From Duganella sp. sic0402 (GTDB taxonomy: Bacteria > Pseudomonadota > Gammaproteobacteria > Burkholderiales > Burkholderiaceae_D): a stretch of 64,000 nucleotides of DNA. Where the stretch lies: the NCBI RefSeq assembly GCF_019219065.1, contig NZ_JAHUWK010000008.1, forward strand, positions 1 to 64,000, read 5' to 3'. Of this stretch, positions 1 to 8,747 are shown piece after piece. The position numbers and the translations under genes are program-made. The notes under the pieces were generated by a model. That model did not search any database. It worked only from the letters and a program-made list of their open reading frames with translations, and was not told the origin of the DNA. Every line of letters begins with the position of its first letter. Position 1 is the first letter of the stretch.

Positions 1-122
1 AAGCCGTAATCGGCGCCGTGATGCATAAGCTCGTGCATCTCATCTATGGTGTCATTCGTACCGGCAAGCCCTTTGACGCCAATTACCTTTCAAAAGGGCT
101 TGCTATTCAAGACGGTATCTGA
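1..122 (+). mobile_element. C-terminal end of an IS110-family transposase (5' part outside window)
   Basis: Frame 3 is open from the window edge to the TGA at 120-122. It encodes about 39 residues, including AVIGAVMHKLVHLIYGVIR followed by TGKPFD. This is the typical C-terminal end of IS110/IS1111-type (DEDD-nuclease, Transposase_20) transposases, which ends shortly after a GKPFD motif. The element therefore lies mostly to the left of the window, and its right end falls near 122-130, a few bases from the Nudix gene's stop codon. Whether the whole transposase is intact cannot be judged here. The family call comes from recognising the motif in a short fragment. Confidence 0.75.
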
Positions 123-130
123 CCCCGATT

Positions 131-523
131 TTAGTAGCGCACCTGCTCCAGCCATTCCAATAAAGGAATGGTGGCTGGCAGCAGCGGCTCGACGCCTACC
201 GTGCCTTGCCAGGCGAACGCCTGGCCTTCCAGGCTTTGCGGCTCGCCTGACCAGTCGCGGCTGATGAAGAAATGCAGACGTACGTGCGCATGCGGGTAGA
301 TGTATTCCACGCCGCACCATTCCTCGGCGCGGTGGATGGTCAGGCCCAGCTCTTCCACAAACTCGCGTTTCAGGGCTTCCAGGATGCTCTCGCCCGGATC
401 GACTTTCCCGCCGGGGAATTCCCAATAGCCGTCATACGGCTTGCCGGTCGGGCGCTGGCCCAGCAGCACGTCGCCGTTCGGCTTGACCAGGATGCCTACA
501 GCGACATCAATCGGCTTGCTCAT
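131..523 (-). CDS. mutT: Nudix hydrolase, MutT-like (8-oxo-dGTP diphosphatase type)
   Basis: A 130-residue protein with a complete Nudix box at residues 39-61: G39, then E45, then REFVEELGL from 53 (pattern GX5EX7REUXEEXGU). These glutamates bind the Mg2+ used to hydrolyse nucleoside diphosphate derivatives. MutT-like members clear 8-oxo-dGTP from the nucleotide pool. The start chosen is the ATG at 523, which overlaps the preceding ATPase stop as ATGA and has a GGGGAAG ribosome site. A longer reading from 559 would only extend into the upstream gene. It is the third gene of argJ-ATPase-mutT. In related Burkholderiales yacG and zapD usually follow, but here an IS110 end follows. Substrate specificity is inferred. 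Confidence 0.88.
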   Translation of the reverse strand: MSKPIDVAVGILVKPNGDVLLGQRPTGKPYDGYWEFPGGKVDPGESILEALKREFVEELGLTIHRAEEWCGVEYIYPHAHVRLHFFISRDWSGEPQSLEGQAFAWQGTVGVEPLLPATIPLLEWLEQVRY

Positions 524-1389
524 GCCAGCTTCCCCGCGTAATCCTTGGCGAATTGCCACGCTACCCGGCCCGAGCGCGAGCCACGCTGCAAGGCCCAGCG
601 CAAGGCGTCGGCGCGCGCCGCTTCAATCTGCGCTTCGGTGCAGCCCAGCGAGGCCAGCCAGTGCGCCACGATGGTCAGGTAATCATCCTGCCGGAACGGA
701 TAGAAGGTCAGCCACAGGCCAAAGCGCTCGGACAGCGAAATTTTTTCCTCCACCGTTTCGCCCGGATGCAGGTCGCCGTTTTCGTCGTGCTTGTAGCTCA
801 TATTGTCTGACATACGTTCCGGCAGCAGGTGGCGGCGATTCGAGGTCGCGTAAATCAGCACATTCTCGGACTGCGCCGAGATGCTGCCGTCCAGCGCCAC
901 CTTCAACGCCTTGTAGCCGCTCTCGCCCTCTTCAAACGACAGGTCGTCGCAGAAGATGATGAAACGCTCCGGCCGCCCCGCCACCAGGTCAACAATGTCC
1001 GGCAGCTCGGCCAGGTCTTCCTTGTCCACTTCGATCAGGCGCAAGCCATCCTTGGCGAACTGATTCAGGCAAGCCTTGATCAGCGACGACTTGCCAGTGC
1101 CACGCGCGCCGGTCAGCAGCACATTGTTGGCCGGCTTGCCGCTCACGAACTGACGCGTGTTCTGCTCGATCTGCTGTTTCTGCGGACCGATATGCTGCAA
1201 GTCATCCAGCGCGATGTCGGACACATGCGCCACCGCCTGCAAATAGCTCGGACCATTGGCGCGCTGACGCCAGCGGAACGCAAAGCCGCGCTCCCACTCC
1301 GGCTGCGGCGCGGCCGGCGGCAGGATGGCTTCCACGCGCGCCAGCAGCGCCTCGGCGCGCACCAGGAATTGTTCGAGGGCCGCCGACAT
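520..1389 (-). CDS. DUF815-family P-loop ATPase
   Basis: A 289-residue ATP-binding protein of the DUF815 / AAA-like family. The Walker A motif GARGTGKSS is at residues 94-102 and a Walker B-like FIIFCDDLSF at 143-152. ATSNRRHLLP at 181-190 looks like a sensor-1 region. The cellular role of the family is not established; it is usually found between argJ and mutT in betaproteobacteria. The ATG at 1389 is only one base from the argJ stop (1391-1393) and has no clear Shine-Dalgarno site, which suggests translational coupling to argJ. An upstream in-frame start (1485) would lie inside argJ and is rejected. Its stop overlaps the Nudix start by four bases. Confidence 0.87.
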   Translation of the reverse strand: MSAALEQFLVRAEALLARVEAILPPAAPQPEWERGFAFRWRQRANGPSYLQAVAHVSDIALDDLQHIGPQKQQIEQNTRQFVSGKPANNVLLTGARGTGKSSLIKACLNQFAKDGLRLIEVDKEDLAELPDIVDLVAGRPERFIIFCDDLSFEEGESGYKALKVALDGSISAQSENVLIYATSNRRHLLPERMSDNMSYKHDENGDLHPGETVEEKISLSERFGLWLTFYPFRQDDYLTIVAHWLASLGCTEAQIEAARADALRWALQRGSRSGRVAWQFAKDYAGKLA

Positions 1390-1390
1390 C

Positions 1391-2629
1391 TTAGGAGCGG
1401 TAGTCGGCGTTGATCGACACGTAATCGTGCGACAGGTCGCAGGTGTAGACCGTGGCAGACGCCGCACCGCGCGCCAGCTTGACACGCACGGTGATCTCGG
1501 CCTGCTTCATCACGCGCTGGCCGTCTTCTTCCTTGTAGTCCGGATTGCGGCCGCCGTTCTTCGCCACCCACACGTCGTCCAGGTACAGGTTCAGCTTCGA
1601 CACGTCCAGATCGTCCACGCCGGCGTAGCCGATGGCGGCCAGGATGCGGCCCAGGTTAGGGTCGGAGGCGAAGAAGGCAGTCTTCACCAGCGGCGAGTGG
1701 CCGATCGAGTAGGCGATCTTGCGGCACTCTTCCACGCTGGCGCCCTCTTCCACGATGATGCTCATGAACTTGGTCGCGCCTTCGCCGTCGCGCACGATGG
1801 CTTGCGCCAGGAACAGCGACAGTTCGGTGACGGCGTCGCGCAGCTGGGCGTATTCAGGCTGCTCCGCCGAAGTGATGTTCAGCGAACCGGCGCCGGTGGC
1901 GATCAGCATGAAGGAATCGTTGGTCGAAGTGTCGCCGTCGATGGTGATGCAGTTGAACGAGTGATTGGCCGCGTGCTTGACCAGCTCGTCCAGCACCGGC
2001 TGCGCCACTTTGGCGTCCAGCGCCAGATAGCCCAGCATGGTCGCCATATTCGGCTTGATCATGCCGGCGCCCTTGGAAATACCGGTCATGGTCACGCTGT
2101 GTCCGCCGATGGTGACGGTGCGCGAGCCGGCTTTCGGCTGCGTGTCGGTGGTCATGATGGCTTCGGCGGCGTTGTACCAGTTATCGGCTTTCAGACCGGC
2201 CACGGCTTGCGGCAGGCCGGCAATCACTTTGGCGGCCGGCAGTGGTTCCAGGATCACGCCGGTCGAGAATGGCAGGATCTGCGCCGCCTCCACGCCCAGC
2301 TGCGAGGCCAGCGCCGCGCAGGTCTCATTCGCCAGCGACAGGCCCAGTTCACCGGTGCCGGCGTTGGCGTTGCCGGTGTTGACCAGCAGCGCGGCGATCG
2401 GCTTGCCACTGGTTTGGGCGGCGGCCAGATGCGCCTTGGCGATCTGCACAGGCGCGGCGCAGAAGCGGTTCAGCGTAAACACGCCGGACACGGTCGCGGT
2501 CGGCGCCAGTTTCATCACCAGCACGTCCTTGCGGTTCGGCTTCTTGATACCGGCTTCGGCAAAGCCGATTTCAACACCGGCGACAGGCTTCAGTTCGGAG
2601 GCGATGGGCAGAGGGGAATTAACGGCCAT
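1391..2629 (-). CDS. argJ: Bifunctional glutamate N-acetyltransferase / N-acetylglutamate synthase ArgJ
   Basis: A 412-residue ArgJ. It transfers the acetyl group from N-acetylornithine to glutamate, which recycles acetyl in the arginine pathway, and in bifunctional forms also makes N-acetylglutamate from acetyl-CoA. The precursor cuts itself before a conserved threonine. That motif is visible as [14 protein letters not shown] at residues 186-199, with Thr197 as the expected nucleophile and new N-terminus of the beta chain. Length and the N-terminal [13 protein letters not shown] segment match the family. It heads the operon argJ-ATPase-mutT. In related genomes secA lies directly upstream; here about 7.4 kb of other genes separate the two. 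Confidence 0.96.
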   Translation of the reverse strand: MAVNSPLPIASELKPVAGVEIGFAEAGIKKPNRKDVLVMKLAPTATVSGVFTLNRFCAAPVQIAKAHLAAAQTSGKPIAALLVNTGNANAGTGELGLSLANETCAALASQLGVEAAQILPFSTGVILEPLPAAKVIAGLPQAVAGLKADNWYNAAEAIMTTDTQPKAGSRTVTIGGHSVTMTGISKGAGMIKPNMATMLGYLALDAKVAQPVLDELVKHAANHSFNCITIDGDTSTNDSFMLIATGAGSLNITSAEQPEYAQLRDAVTELSLFLAQAIVRDGEGATKFMSIIVEEGASVEECRKIAYSIGHSPLVKTAFFASDPNLGRILAAIGYAGVDDLDVSKLNLYLDDVWVAKNGGRNPDYKEEDGQRVMKQAEITVRVKLARGAASATVYTCDLSHDYVSINADYRS

Positions 2630-2936
2630 AGTGTGATCTCAGTGGGTGGAAACAGGAGCCGCTATTGTAATCCCTGACACGCCGCTCGCGCAGGTTTGTA
2701 ACGGTCCCGCGCAAGCATGGCAGAACATCAAATTTGCTTAAAAATCACTGGAGAGATATCGTACAACCTGCTGTTTTTACAGTGTTTTTTGCAGAAAAGC
2801 CACAAAAAATTAGAACGTTCGTTCGGTTTATCGTTTTCCATTTCATGCCTTCAGGAAATTAGTCTAAGGTTACGGACAAATGCCCCATCCCCGCATTGCC
2901 CGTCACACAAAACAAAACTCCCATAGGATTGAACTC
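2630..2936. other. Divergent intergenic region between argJ and the outer-membrane protein gene
   Basis: About 300 bases, clearly more AT-rich than the flanking genes from 2720 onward. It must hold the promoters for argJ (leftward) and for the channel gene at 2937 (rightward). A short inverted repeat, CTGT-TTTT-ACAG, lies at 2771-2782. I see no convincing gene, and no -35/-10 pair I would commit to. The downstream gene has an AGGA ribosome site at about 2924-2929. Confidence 0.5.
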
Positions 2937-4163
2937 ATGAAAAAGCAACTTTTAGTCGCGGCAATCTCGGCCGCCTTCGTGGCGGCCACCGCCACATCGG
3001 CACAGGCAGGCGCGCTGGATGATGGTAACCTGAGCATCAGCGGCTTCGGTACGCTGGGTGTCGCCCAAAGCAATACCAACGACGTCAAATTCGCCCGTTA
3101 CAACCAGGCTGACGGCGTCGGCGACAGCGCCCGTCTGGGCCTCGACACCAACCTCGGTCTGCAAGCGACCTACAAGTTCAACGATTGGCTGTCCGGCACC
3201 GCGCAGGTGCTGACCCGCAACGCCACCCAGGGCACCTTCACCACCGATCTGACCTGGGCCTTCCTGAAAGCCCGCATCAACGATGAAGTCTCGGTGCGCG
3301 TCGGCCGCGTGGTCGTGCCGACCTTCCTGATCTCGGACTACCAGAACGTCGGCTACGCCAACAACATGATGCGTCCACCGATCGAGCTGTATAGCCAGGC
3401 GCCGATTGAGAACTCGGACGGCGCGGACATCAACTTCCAGCGCGCGTTTGGCGATCTGAACTTCACCGCACAAGCCTTCGTCGGCGTCAGCCGCGGCAAA
3501 CTGTACGTGTCGTCAGGCACCGGCTCGACCGCGACCTACCGCGCACCAGCCGCCGGCATCAGCCTGGCCGGCGAATACGGTCCCTTCCTGCTGCGCGTAG
3601 CCCACGCCCGCGCCGACATGAAGATCAACGACATCCAGCCGATCAACGCCCTGACCACCACGCTGAACAGCGTAGGCCTGACCCAGCTGGCTTCGGACAT
3701 CACCTTCACCACCGGCAAGAAGGTCGCCTTCACCTCGATCGGCGGCACGATGGACTGGAACAATATCGTCGCCCAGGCGGAATACGCCCAACGCCGCGCC
3801 AAGGAGCCGGTCTACCTGCCGGACACCAACTCCTGGTACACCATGGTCGGCTACCGCTTCGGCAAAGTGCTGCCGTACTACATGCACGCTTCGGCCAAGG
3901 GCGAAGGCAGCTCGGTCACCAAGCCGGCCGCACTGTCGCGCATTCCTGCGCTGAACGCCGCTGTCACCAATCTGCTGACCGCTGCCGAGCAAACCTCGGA
4001 CACCGTGGGCGTGCGCTGGGACTTCGCCAAGCAAGTCGCGCTGAAGGTGCAGGTTGACCGCGTCAAGCCAGGCGCCAAGTCGGGCCTGCTGATCAACGTG
4101 CCAGCCGCTGGCTACAACAAGAACGTCACCGTGGTTGCGGCCGGCGTCGACTTCGTATTCTGA
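2937..4163 (+). CDS. Outer-membrane channel (porin-like) protein
   Basis: A 408-residue secreted beta-barrel candidate. It has a typical Sec signal peptide (MKKQLLVAAISAAFVAATATSAQA, cleaved at about residue 24), repeated amphipathic beta segments, and a C-terminal phenylalanine (VDFVF), the hallmark recognised by the BAM machinery. The mature N-terminus (LSISGFGTLG) resembles porin-like proteins common in Oxalobacteraceae rather than classical trimeric porins. The ATG at 2937 is preceded by AGGA and starts the signal peptide; the longer reading from 2880 is not supported. It sits 20 bases before a small PstS-like protein, so the two are probably co-transcribed. The substrate is unknown; phosphate or another anion is only a guess from the neighbour. 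Confidence 0.8.
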   Translation: MKKQLLVAAISAAFVAATATSAQAGALDDGNLSISGFGTLGVAQSNTNDVKFARYNQADGVGDSARLGLDTNLGLQATYKFNDWLSGTAQVLTRNATQGTFTTDLTWAFLKARINDEVSVRVGRVVVPTFLISDYQNVGYANNMMRPPIELYSQAPIENSDGADINFQRAFGDLNFTAQAFVGVSRGKLYVSSGTGSTATYRAPAAGISLAGEYGPFLLRVAHARADMKINDIQPINALTTTLNSVGLTQLASDITFTTGKKVAFTSIGGTMDWNNIVAQAEYAQRRAKEPVYLPDTNSWYTMVGYRFGKVLPYYMHASAKGEGSSVTKPAALSRIPALNAAVTNLLTAAEQTSDTVGVRWDFAKQVALKVQVDRVKPGAKSGLLINVPAAGYNKNVTVVAAGVDFVF

Positions 4164-4183
4164 TAAAGCGTGAGACTACAACA

Positions 4184-4594
4184 ATGAAAAAGATACTGAG
4201 TGCCCTGCTGCTGTCGGCCATCGGCGCAGCAACCCTGCCGGCATCGGCGGCGGAAATCGTCGTCATCGTCAGCAAGCAGAACCCGGCGACGCGCATGTTC
4301 TCGGAACAGGCTTCGCAATTCTTCCTGGGTAAATCCAATCTGTTCACGCCGGTCGACCAGGCTGACGGTTCGGCCATCCGCAACGAGTTCTATCACAAGG
4401 TAGCGGACAAGGACGCGGCCCAGGTCAAAGCCCTGTGGTCCAAGCTGGTATTCACCGGCAAAGCCACGCCGCCGAAGGAATATGCCAATAGCGCCGAGGT
4501 GAAGAAAGCAGTTGCTGCCGATCCGAAAGCAATCGGGTATATTGATAAATCGGCAGTTGACGATACTGTCAAAGTGATTTTGACCCTGCCTTAA
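4184..4594 (+). CDS. Small periplasmic PstS-like phosphate-binding family protein
   Basis: A 136-residue protein with a signal peptide (cleavage after ASA at about residue 22). The mature part (EIVVIVSKQNP, then FLGK and later AIGYID) is the short, one-lobe relative of PstS-type phosphate ABC substrate-binding proteins. Full PstS proteins are about 320-350 residues, so this one lacks a full two-lobe cleft. No pst transporter genes are nearby. It lies between an outer-membrane channel and a histidine kinase, so it could act as a periplasmic ligand sensor for that kinase. That role is inference from gene order only. Confidence 0.72.
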   Translation: MKKILSALLLSAIGAATLPASAAEIVVIVSKQNPATRMFSEQASQFFLGKSNLFTPVDQADGSAIRNEFYHKVADKDAAQVKALWSKLVFTGKATPPKEYANSAEVKKAVAADPKAIGYIDKSAVDDTVKVILTLP

Positions 4595-4678
4595 ACCCAG
4601 GCCGCCCTGCCAGCCTGCCGCGTTATCCATGCGGCAGGTGCGTGCGCTCCTGGCATTGCCCAACAAGGAGTGAACGTT

Positions 4679-6664
4679 TTGAGTTTATCGCTACGCGCGA
4701 AGTTCCTGATGCTGAGTGCCATCATCCAGGCACTGGTGGTTGGACTACTGATCTGGAACAGCCTGCGGCTGATGAACCACGCAGTCAATACCAACGCCGA
4801 ACGGGTCGCCCGTGAATACGCGGTCACCCTCAACCTCTCACTGAGTCCCTACGCCACCCGTGGCCGTCTGCCCGAGCTGAACAGCTATCTGGCGGAAATG
4901 CTGGCCGATCCGGACGACAGTTTCCTGCGCTACCTGACCATCCTCGACGATGAGGGCAGCCCCATCATCTCGGTGGGCAAGCGCGAACAAGCCCTGCCAC
5001 GACTGCCGCACGAAGGCGGCGATAGCAAAGGCGTCAACACCATCATCAGCGGCGACACGCTGCATGCGCGCTCGCCGCTGCTGCTGGCCGATAACCGCAT
5101 CGGCAGCATCCATTTCGGACTCACCACCAAAGACCTGGGACAGGCCCGCGACGAAGTGCTGGTACAGGGCAGCGTGATCGCGCTGTTCGGCTTTGCGCTG
5201 GGGGTGCTGATGTTTTACGTCTTCACCCACGGCATCGGCAAACGGCTGACGGCACTGACCGGCGAATCACGGCAGATGGCCTCGGGCGACTACAGCAAGG
5301 CGCTGCCGGTGCACGGCAACGATGAAATTGCCGTCTTCACGCGCGCGCTGAACGCGATGAGCGCGGCGCTGCGCGAACGGATCGCGCAGCTGGAGCAATC
5401 GCAGCGGCGGCTGTCGGAATCGGAAGCGCGCTTCAAAACCTTGTTCGATATGGCGCCGCTGCCGTTGACGGTGTCCGACTGCGATGGCCGCATCGTCGCC
5501 ATCAACCGTGCGGTGGCCCACACCTTCGGCGCCGCCGGCACCGACTTGATCGGCAAGCGCAGCGACGAAGTGCCGTTCTGGGCCAGCACCCGCGAGCGCG
5601 AGCGCATCTGGGATATGTACCGTCAGGACGGCGCTGTGCAAGGCGCAATCGCCGGCGTGCTGCTGGCCGACGACAGTGTCGGCAGCGTAGCGATCTGGTC
5701 GTCGACGCTGATCCTGGACGGCAAGCCGTCTATCATCTGGGCGCTGCTGGACCTCACCGAAGAACTGAACGCCAAGCGCGAGCTAAAGGATCTCAACATC
5801 TCGCTGGAAAGCCGCGTGCGCGAGCGCTCGGCCGCACTGGAGCGCGCCAACGCCGATCTCAGTACCGCGCTGCAAACACTGCAGCACACGCAGAGCGAAT
5901 TGCTGGCATCGGAAAAAATGGCCTCGCTGGGATCGCTGGTGGCTGGCATCGCGCATGAACTGAATACGCCAATCGGCAACAGCCTGCTGGCCTCGACCGC
6001 CTTGCGTGACCGCGTGCAGGAATTCGCGCAGCACGTTGCCGCAGGCACGCTGCGCCGCTCCGAGCTGACAGCGCACCTGGACGAAGTTCGTACCGCCAGC
6101 GAATTGATCGCCGGCTCGCTACACAAGGCGGCCGAGCTGATTGCCTCGTTCAAGCAGATCGCAGTGGACCAGACCAACGACCAGCGGCGCAGCTTTGAGC
6201 TGCTGGCGGCGGTACAGGACACCATCGCCGCCTACACCCCACGGCTGCGGCGCATGCAATGCGAGGTCGCGCTGGACATTCCGGCCGGGCTGATGCTGGA
6301 CTCCTATCCGGGCGGGCTATATCAGGTACTGACCAACCTTATCACCAACGCCTTGACGCATGCCTTCGAACAGCGGCGCAGCGGCGCCATCGCCGTCCGC
6401 GCCGAACTGGGCGCCGACGGCCTGATCGACCTGCAATTCAGCGACGACGGCTGCGGCATGACGGAAGAAGTGCAGCGCCGCGTGTTCGATCCCTTTTTTA
6501 CCACCAGGATGGGACAGGGCGGCACGGGGCTGGGCATGAACATCGTCTACAACATCGTCACCGGCATACTGGGCGGACGCATCACCCTCGACTCCGCACC
6601 CGGCGCCGGCACTGCCATCCGCATGCTGATTCCCCGCGTCGCCCCCGTCCGCAGTCAGGTCTGA
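4679..6664 (+). CDS. Membrane sensor histidine kinase with HAMP and PAS domains
   Basis: About 661 residues. Two membrane helices (about 10-30 and 165-183) flank a periplasmic domain. A HAMP segment follows, then a PAS domain (about 245-365), a coiled coil (about 370-410), HisKA with the phospho-acceptor in [12 protein letters not shown] (His426), and HATPase motifs: N box [13 protein letters not shown]1 DDGCGM, F box FDPFFTT, G2 [14 protein letters not shown]. The GTG at 4670 overlaps the AAGGAG ribosome site (4665-4670), so the TTG at 4679, 8 bases after that site, is the likelier start. No response regulator is adjacent. The gene follows the channel and PstS-like genes on the same strand, and its end overlaps clpP by 10 bases, tail to tail. 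Confidence 0.9.
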   Translation: MSLSLRAKFLMLSAIIQALVVGLLIWNSLRLMNHAVNTNAERVAREYAVTLNLSLSPYATRGRLPELNSYLAEMLADPDDSFLRYLTILDDEGSPIISVGKREQALPRLPHEGGDSKGVNTIISGDTLHARSPLLLADNRIGSIHFGLTTKDLGQARDEVLVQGSVIALFGFALGVLMFYVFTHGIGKRLTALTGESRQMASGDYSKALPVHGNDEIAVFTRALNAMSAALRERIAQLEQSQRRLSESEARFKTLFDMAPLPLTVSDCDGRIVAINRAVAHTFGAAGTDLIGKRSDEVPFWASTRERERIWDMYRQDGAVQGAIAGVLLADDSVGSVAIWSSTLILDGKPSIIWALLDLTEELNAKRELKDLNISLESRVRERSAALERANADLSTALQTLQHTQSELLASEKMASLGSLVAGIAHELNTPIGNSLLASTALRDRVQEFAQHVAAGTLRRSELTAHLDEVRTASELIAGSLHKAAELIASFKQIAVDQTNDQRRSFELLAAVQDTIAAYTPRLRRMQCEVALDIPAGLMLDSYPGGLYQVLTNLITNALTHAFEQRRSGAIAVRAELGADGLIDLQFSDDGCGMTEEVQRRVFDPFFTTRMGQGGTGLGMNIVYNIVTGILGGRITLDSAPGAGTAIRMLIPRVAPVRSQV

Positions 6665-7245
6665 CGTGTGGTCAGCACATGGTCGATCAGGCCATATTCG
6701 GCGGCTTCGTGAGCGGACATGAAGTTGTCGCGGTCGGAGTCTTTTTCGATTTGTGCCAGCGCCCTGCCGGTGCGCTCGGCCATGATGGTGTTGAGACGGT
6801 GGCGCTGGTACAGTATTTCACGCGCCTGGATGTCGATGTCGGCCGCCACGCCCTTTGAGCCGCCATGCGGCTGGTGGATCATGATGCGGGCGTTGGGCAA
6901 GGCGTAGCGCTTGCCGATGGCGCCGGCCGCCAGCAGCGTAGCGCCCATGCTGGCGGCAAAGCCGGTGCACAATGTCGAGACATCGGGCCGGATAAATTGC
7001 ATGGTGTCGTACACCGCCATGCCGGCATAGACCGATCCGCCGGGTGAATTGATGTAGAGCGAGATGTCCTTCTCGGGATTGTCCGATTCCAGAAACAGCA
7101 ATTGCGCGACAATCAGGTTGGCCGATTGCTCGGTCACCTCCCCAACCAGGAAGATCACCCGCTCTTTCAGCAGACGCGAATAAATGTCGAAAGCGCGTTC
7201 GCCGCGCGAGGTTTGTTCAATAACGGTGGGCACCAAGGCATGCAT
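6655..7245 (-). CDS. clpP: ATP-dependent Clp protease proteolytic subunit (ClpP paralogue)
   Basis: A 196-residue serine peptidase of the ClpP family, the barrel-shaped proteolytic core that works with ClpX or ClpA. The catalytic serine lies in GFAASMGA (Ser99), the histidine in MIHQPHGG (His124), and an acidic stretch at 169-173 supplies the third residue. The N-terminal [20 protein letters not shown] is characteristic. It is a lone gene, with no tig, clpX or lon beside it, so it is probably a second ClpP rather than the housekeeping copy. An AAAGGA ribosome site precedes the ATG. It is divergent from an ECF sigma factor gene, which hints at stress regulation but does not prove it. Confidence 0.93.
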   Translation of the reverse strand: MHALVPTVIEQTSRGERAFDIYSRLLKERVIFLVGEVTEQSANLIVAQLLFLESDNPEKDISLYINSPGGSVYAGMAVYDTMQFIRPDVSTLCTGFAASMGATLLAAGAIGKRYALPNARIMIHQPHGGSKGVAADIDIQAREILYQRHRLNTIMAERTGRALAQIEKDSDRDNFMSAHEAAEYGLIDHVLTTRQT

Positions 7246-7287
7246 GAAGGTCCTTTCAGGTTAAAGTACCCACTTGACGCTTAAGCA

Positions 7288-7321
7288 CACGCGTCGCGTG
7301 ACGGCAAAAAAATATTCCGTC
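7288..7321. promoter_or_regulatory. Palindromes in the clpP / sigma-factor divergent promoter region
   Basis: The perfect inverted repeat CACGCG-T-CGCGTG spans 7288-7300. It is followed at once by GACGG-N12-CCGTC at 7300-7321, whose spacer is an A-rich run. Both lie between the divergent starts at 7245 and 7383 and are plausible operator sites. No binding protein can be named. Confidence 0.35.
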
Positions 7322-7382
7322 GCCGTGTCACACCTGGCCGCCGTCAGGCGTCATAGGCACACCAGCCTTGAGGAGATCCGTC

Positions 7383-8015
7383 ATGCCAACCGCCGTTGAT
7401 CTGTTTGAACAGTTACGCCCGCGCCTGAAAGCGATCAGCCTGCGCATTGTCGGCAGCGATGCCGAGGCGGAGGATGTGGTGCAGGATTGCTTTCTCAAGT
7501 GGCATGGTGCCGAACAGCAGGCGCTGACCATGCCCGCTGCCTGGCTAACCACGGTGGTGCGGCATCAGTCGATCGACCGGCTGCGCAGGCGCGCACGGGA
7601 TGCGATGGCGTCGCACATCGCGCTGGAAATGACGCCGCAGAGCGCCCCCACAACGCCAGATGATCGCTTGCTGCGGCAGGCGGAGCTGGCCGAAGCGCTG
7701 GCGCGGCTGCTGGCGCTGTCGCCTGCCGAGCGACTGGCGCTGGTCCTGCATGAGGTGTTTGAACGCGAACACGCCGACATTGCGGCGACGCTGGGCAGCA
7801 AAGCGGCCAACGCGCGGCAGCACCTGAGCCGTGCCCGCCGCCGGCTACGCGAAGATAAGGATGCACAGGCGTCGGAACAACAGCTGAACCGCGACCTGGT
7901 CCAGCGCTTCCATGCCGCCATCCATGAACTGGATGCGCCGACAGTCGTCAGGCTGCTGACCGATGTACAGCCGCAAGCCTGCGCCAACGACGCCTGCTAC
8001 CGCATGGCGGCCTAG
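7383..8015 (+). CDS. ECF RNA polymerase sigma factor, SigJ-like, with shortened C-terminal domain
   Basis: A 210-residue sigma-70 family protein. Region 2 is visible as DAEAEDVVQDCFLKWH and AWLTTVVRHQSIDRLRRR. Region 4 is LSPAERLALVLHEVFE followed by an HTH (HADIAATLGSKAANARQHLSRARRR). The VLHEVFE form of region 4 is typical of SigJ / ECF41-like factors, which carry a SnoaL/NTF2-like regulatory domain of about 100 residues. Here only about 40 residues follow region 4 (DLVQRFHAAIHELDAPTVVRLL and a short tail), so the domain appears cut short. The ATG at 7383 has a GAGGAG ribosome site. No anti-sigma gene is adjacent. Confidence 0.85.
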   Translation: MPTAVDLFEQLRPRLKAISLRIVGSDAEAEDVVQDCFLKWHGAEQQALTMPAAWLTTVVRHQSIDRLRRRARDAMASHIALEMTPQSAPTTPDDRLLRQAELAEALARLLALSPAERLALVLHEVFEREHADIAATLGSKAANARQHLSRARRRLREDKDAQASEQQLNRDLVQRFHAAIHELDAPTVVRLLTDVQPQACANDACYRMAA

Positions 8016-8062
8016 CGCAGGCTGCGGCGACCATCCCGCGGCAGAATTTCAGCGCGACCTGC

Positions 8063-8734
8063 TTATTGCTCGGACAGGCAACGCTGGCACGCGGTTTCGG
8101 TATAGCGGCTGCGGCAAACGTTTTTGTTCGGATTTTCTTTTTCGATCTTGCGCCAACGGGTGCAGGTTTCCGGCGTCAGTTGATCGATCGCCGGGATCTG
8201 CTGCTGCACCACGCGCTCCTTGCTGACGCTCATGCGGGCACCGTCCGTGTCTACCCGTAACTCCATTCCCTGCTGCTTGTTCGCCAGGTTCAGGACGCCC
8301 ACACCACTCTCGTCCGGGCCTGCAATCAGGCTGACCACCATGTGGTGCTTGGAATCGAGCGACAGCATGGCGTTGTCATGGTCGAAGGTGACATAGCCGC
8401 CACGCTCGTAGCCATCCTTATCGTAAATCATGAAGCCGGCCGCTTCACCGCCACGCTTGGCGACACGGCCGCCGAACATCACCGCGTCCGGCATATCGCC
8501 GCTCATGCGCGCACGGACCACGCCGTTCTTATCGACGATGGTGATATCGCGCGCCTGTATCGTACCGAACACCTCGTTCTTGAGCGCGATGCTGGCAGTG
8601 GCCGTACCCAGCACAGTCACCAGCAAGGCGCCGATCAAGCCCAAATTCTGCCGTTTGACCTGCTTGCGCAAGCGCTTGTTTTCTTGCTCGCATGCCGCGA
8701 CGCGCAGCATTAGTTGATTGACTTCGTGGTCCAT
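8063..8734 (-). CDS. Membrane-anchored coiled-coil protein of unknown function
   Basis: A 223-residue protein. An N-terminal coiled coil (LMLRVAACEQENKRLRKQVK) is followed by one membrane helix (about residues 32-52), so most of the protein is probably periplasmic. The middle holds short repeats of the kind DITIVDKNGVVRARMSGDMP, which look like beta-strand rich repeats. The last 40 residues contain four cysteines spaced as possible disulfides or a metal site. I do not recognise a family. The ATG at 8734 has a GAGGAAG ribosome site. It lies 13 bases after the GAF histidine kinase stop and is very likely co-transcribed with it, so a signalling or stress role is possible. Confidence 0.75.
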   Translation of the reverse strand: MDHEVNQLMLRVAACEQENKRLRKQVKRQNLGLIGALLVTVLGTATASIALKNEVFGTIQARDITIVDKNGVVRARMSGDMPDAVMFGGRVAKRGGEAAGFMIYDKDGYERGGYVTFDHDNAMLSLDSKHHMVVSLIAGPDESGVGVLNLANKQQGMELRVDTDGARMSVSKERVVQQQIPAIDQLTPETCTRWRKIEKENPNKNVCRSRYTETACQRCLSEQ

Positions 8735-8747
8735 TCTTCCTCGCTTT

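Noticed and set aside
2771..2782. CTGT-TTTT-ACAG as a LexA (SOS) box
   Set aside because: LexA sites need CTGT-N8-ACAG; the spacer here is only four bases.
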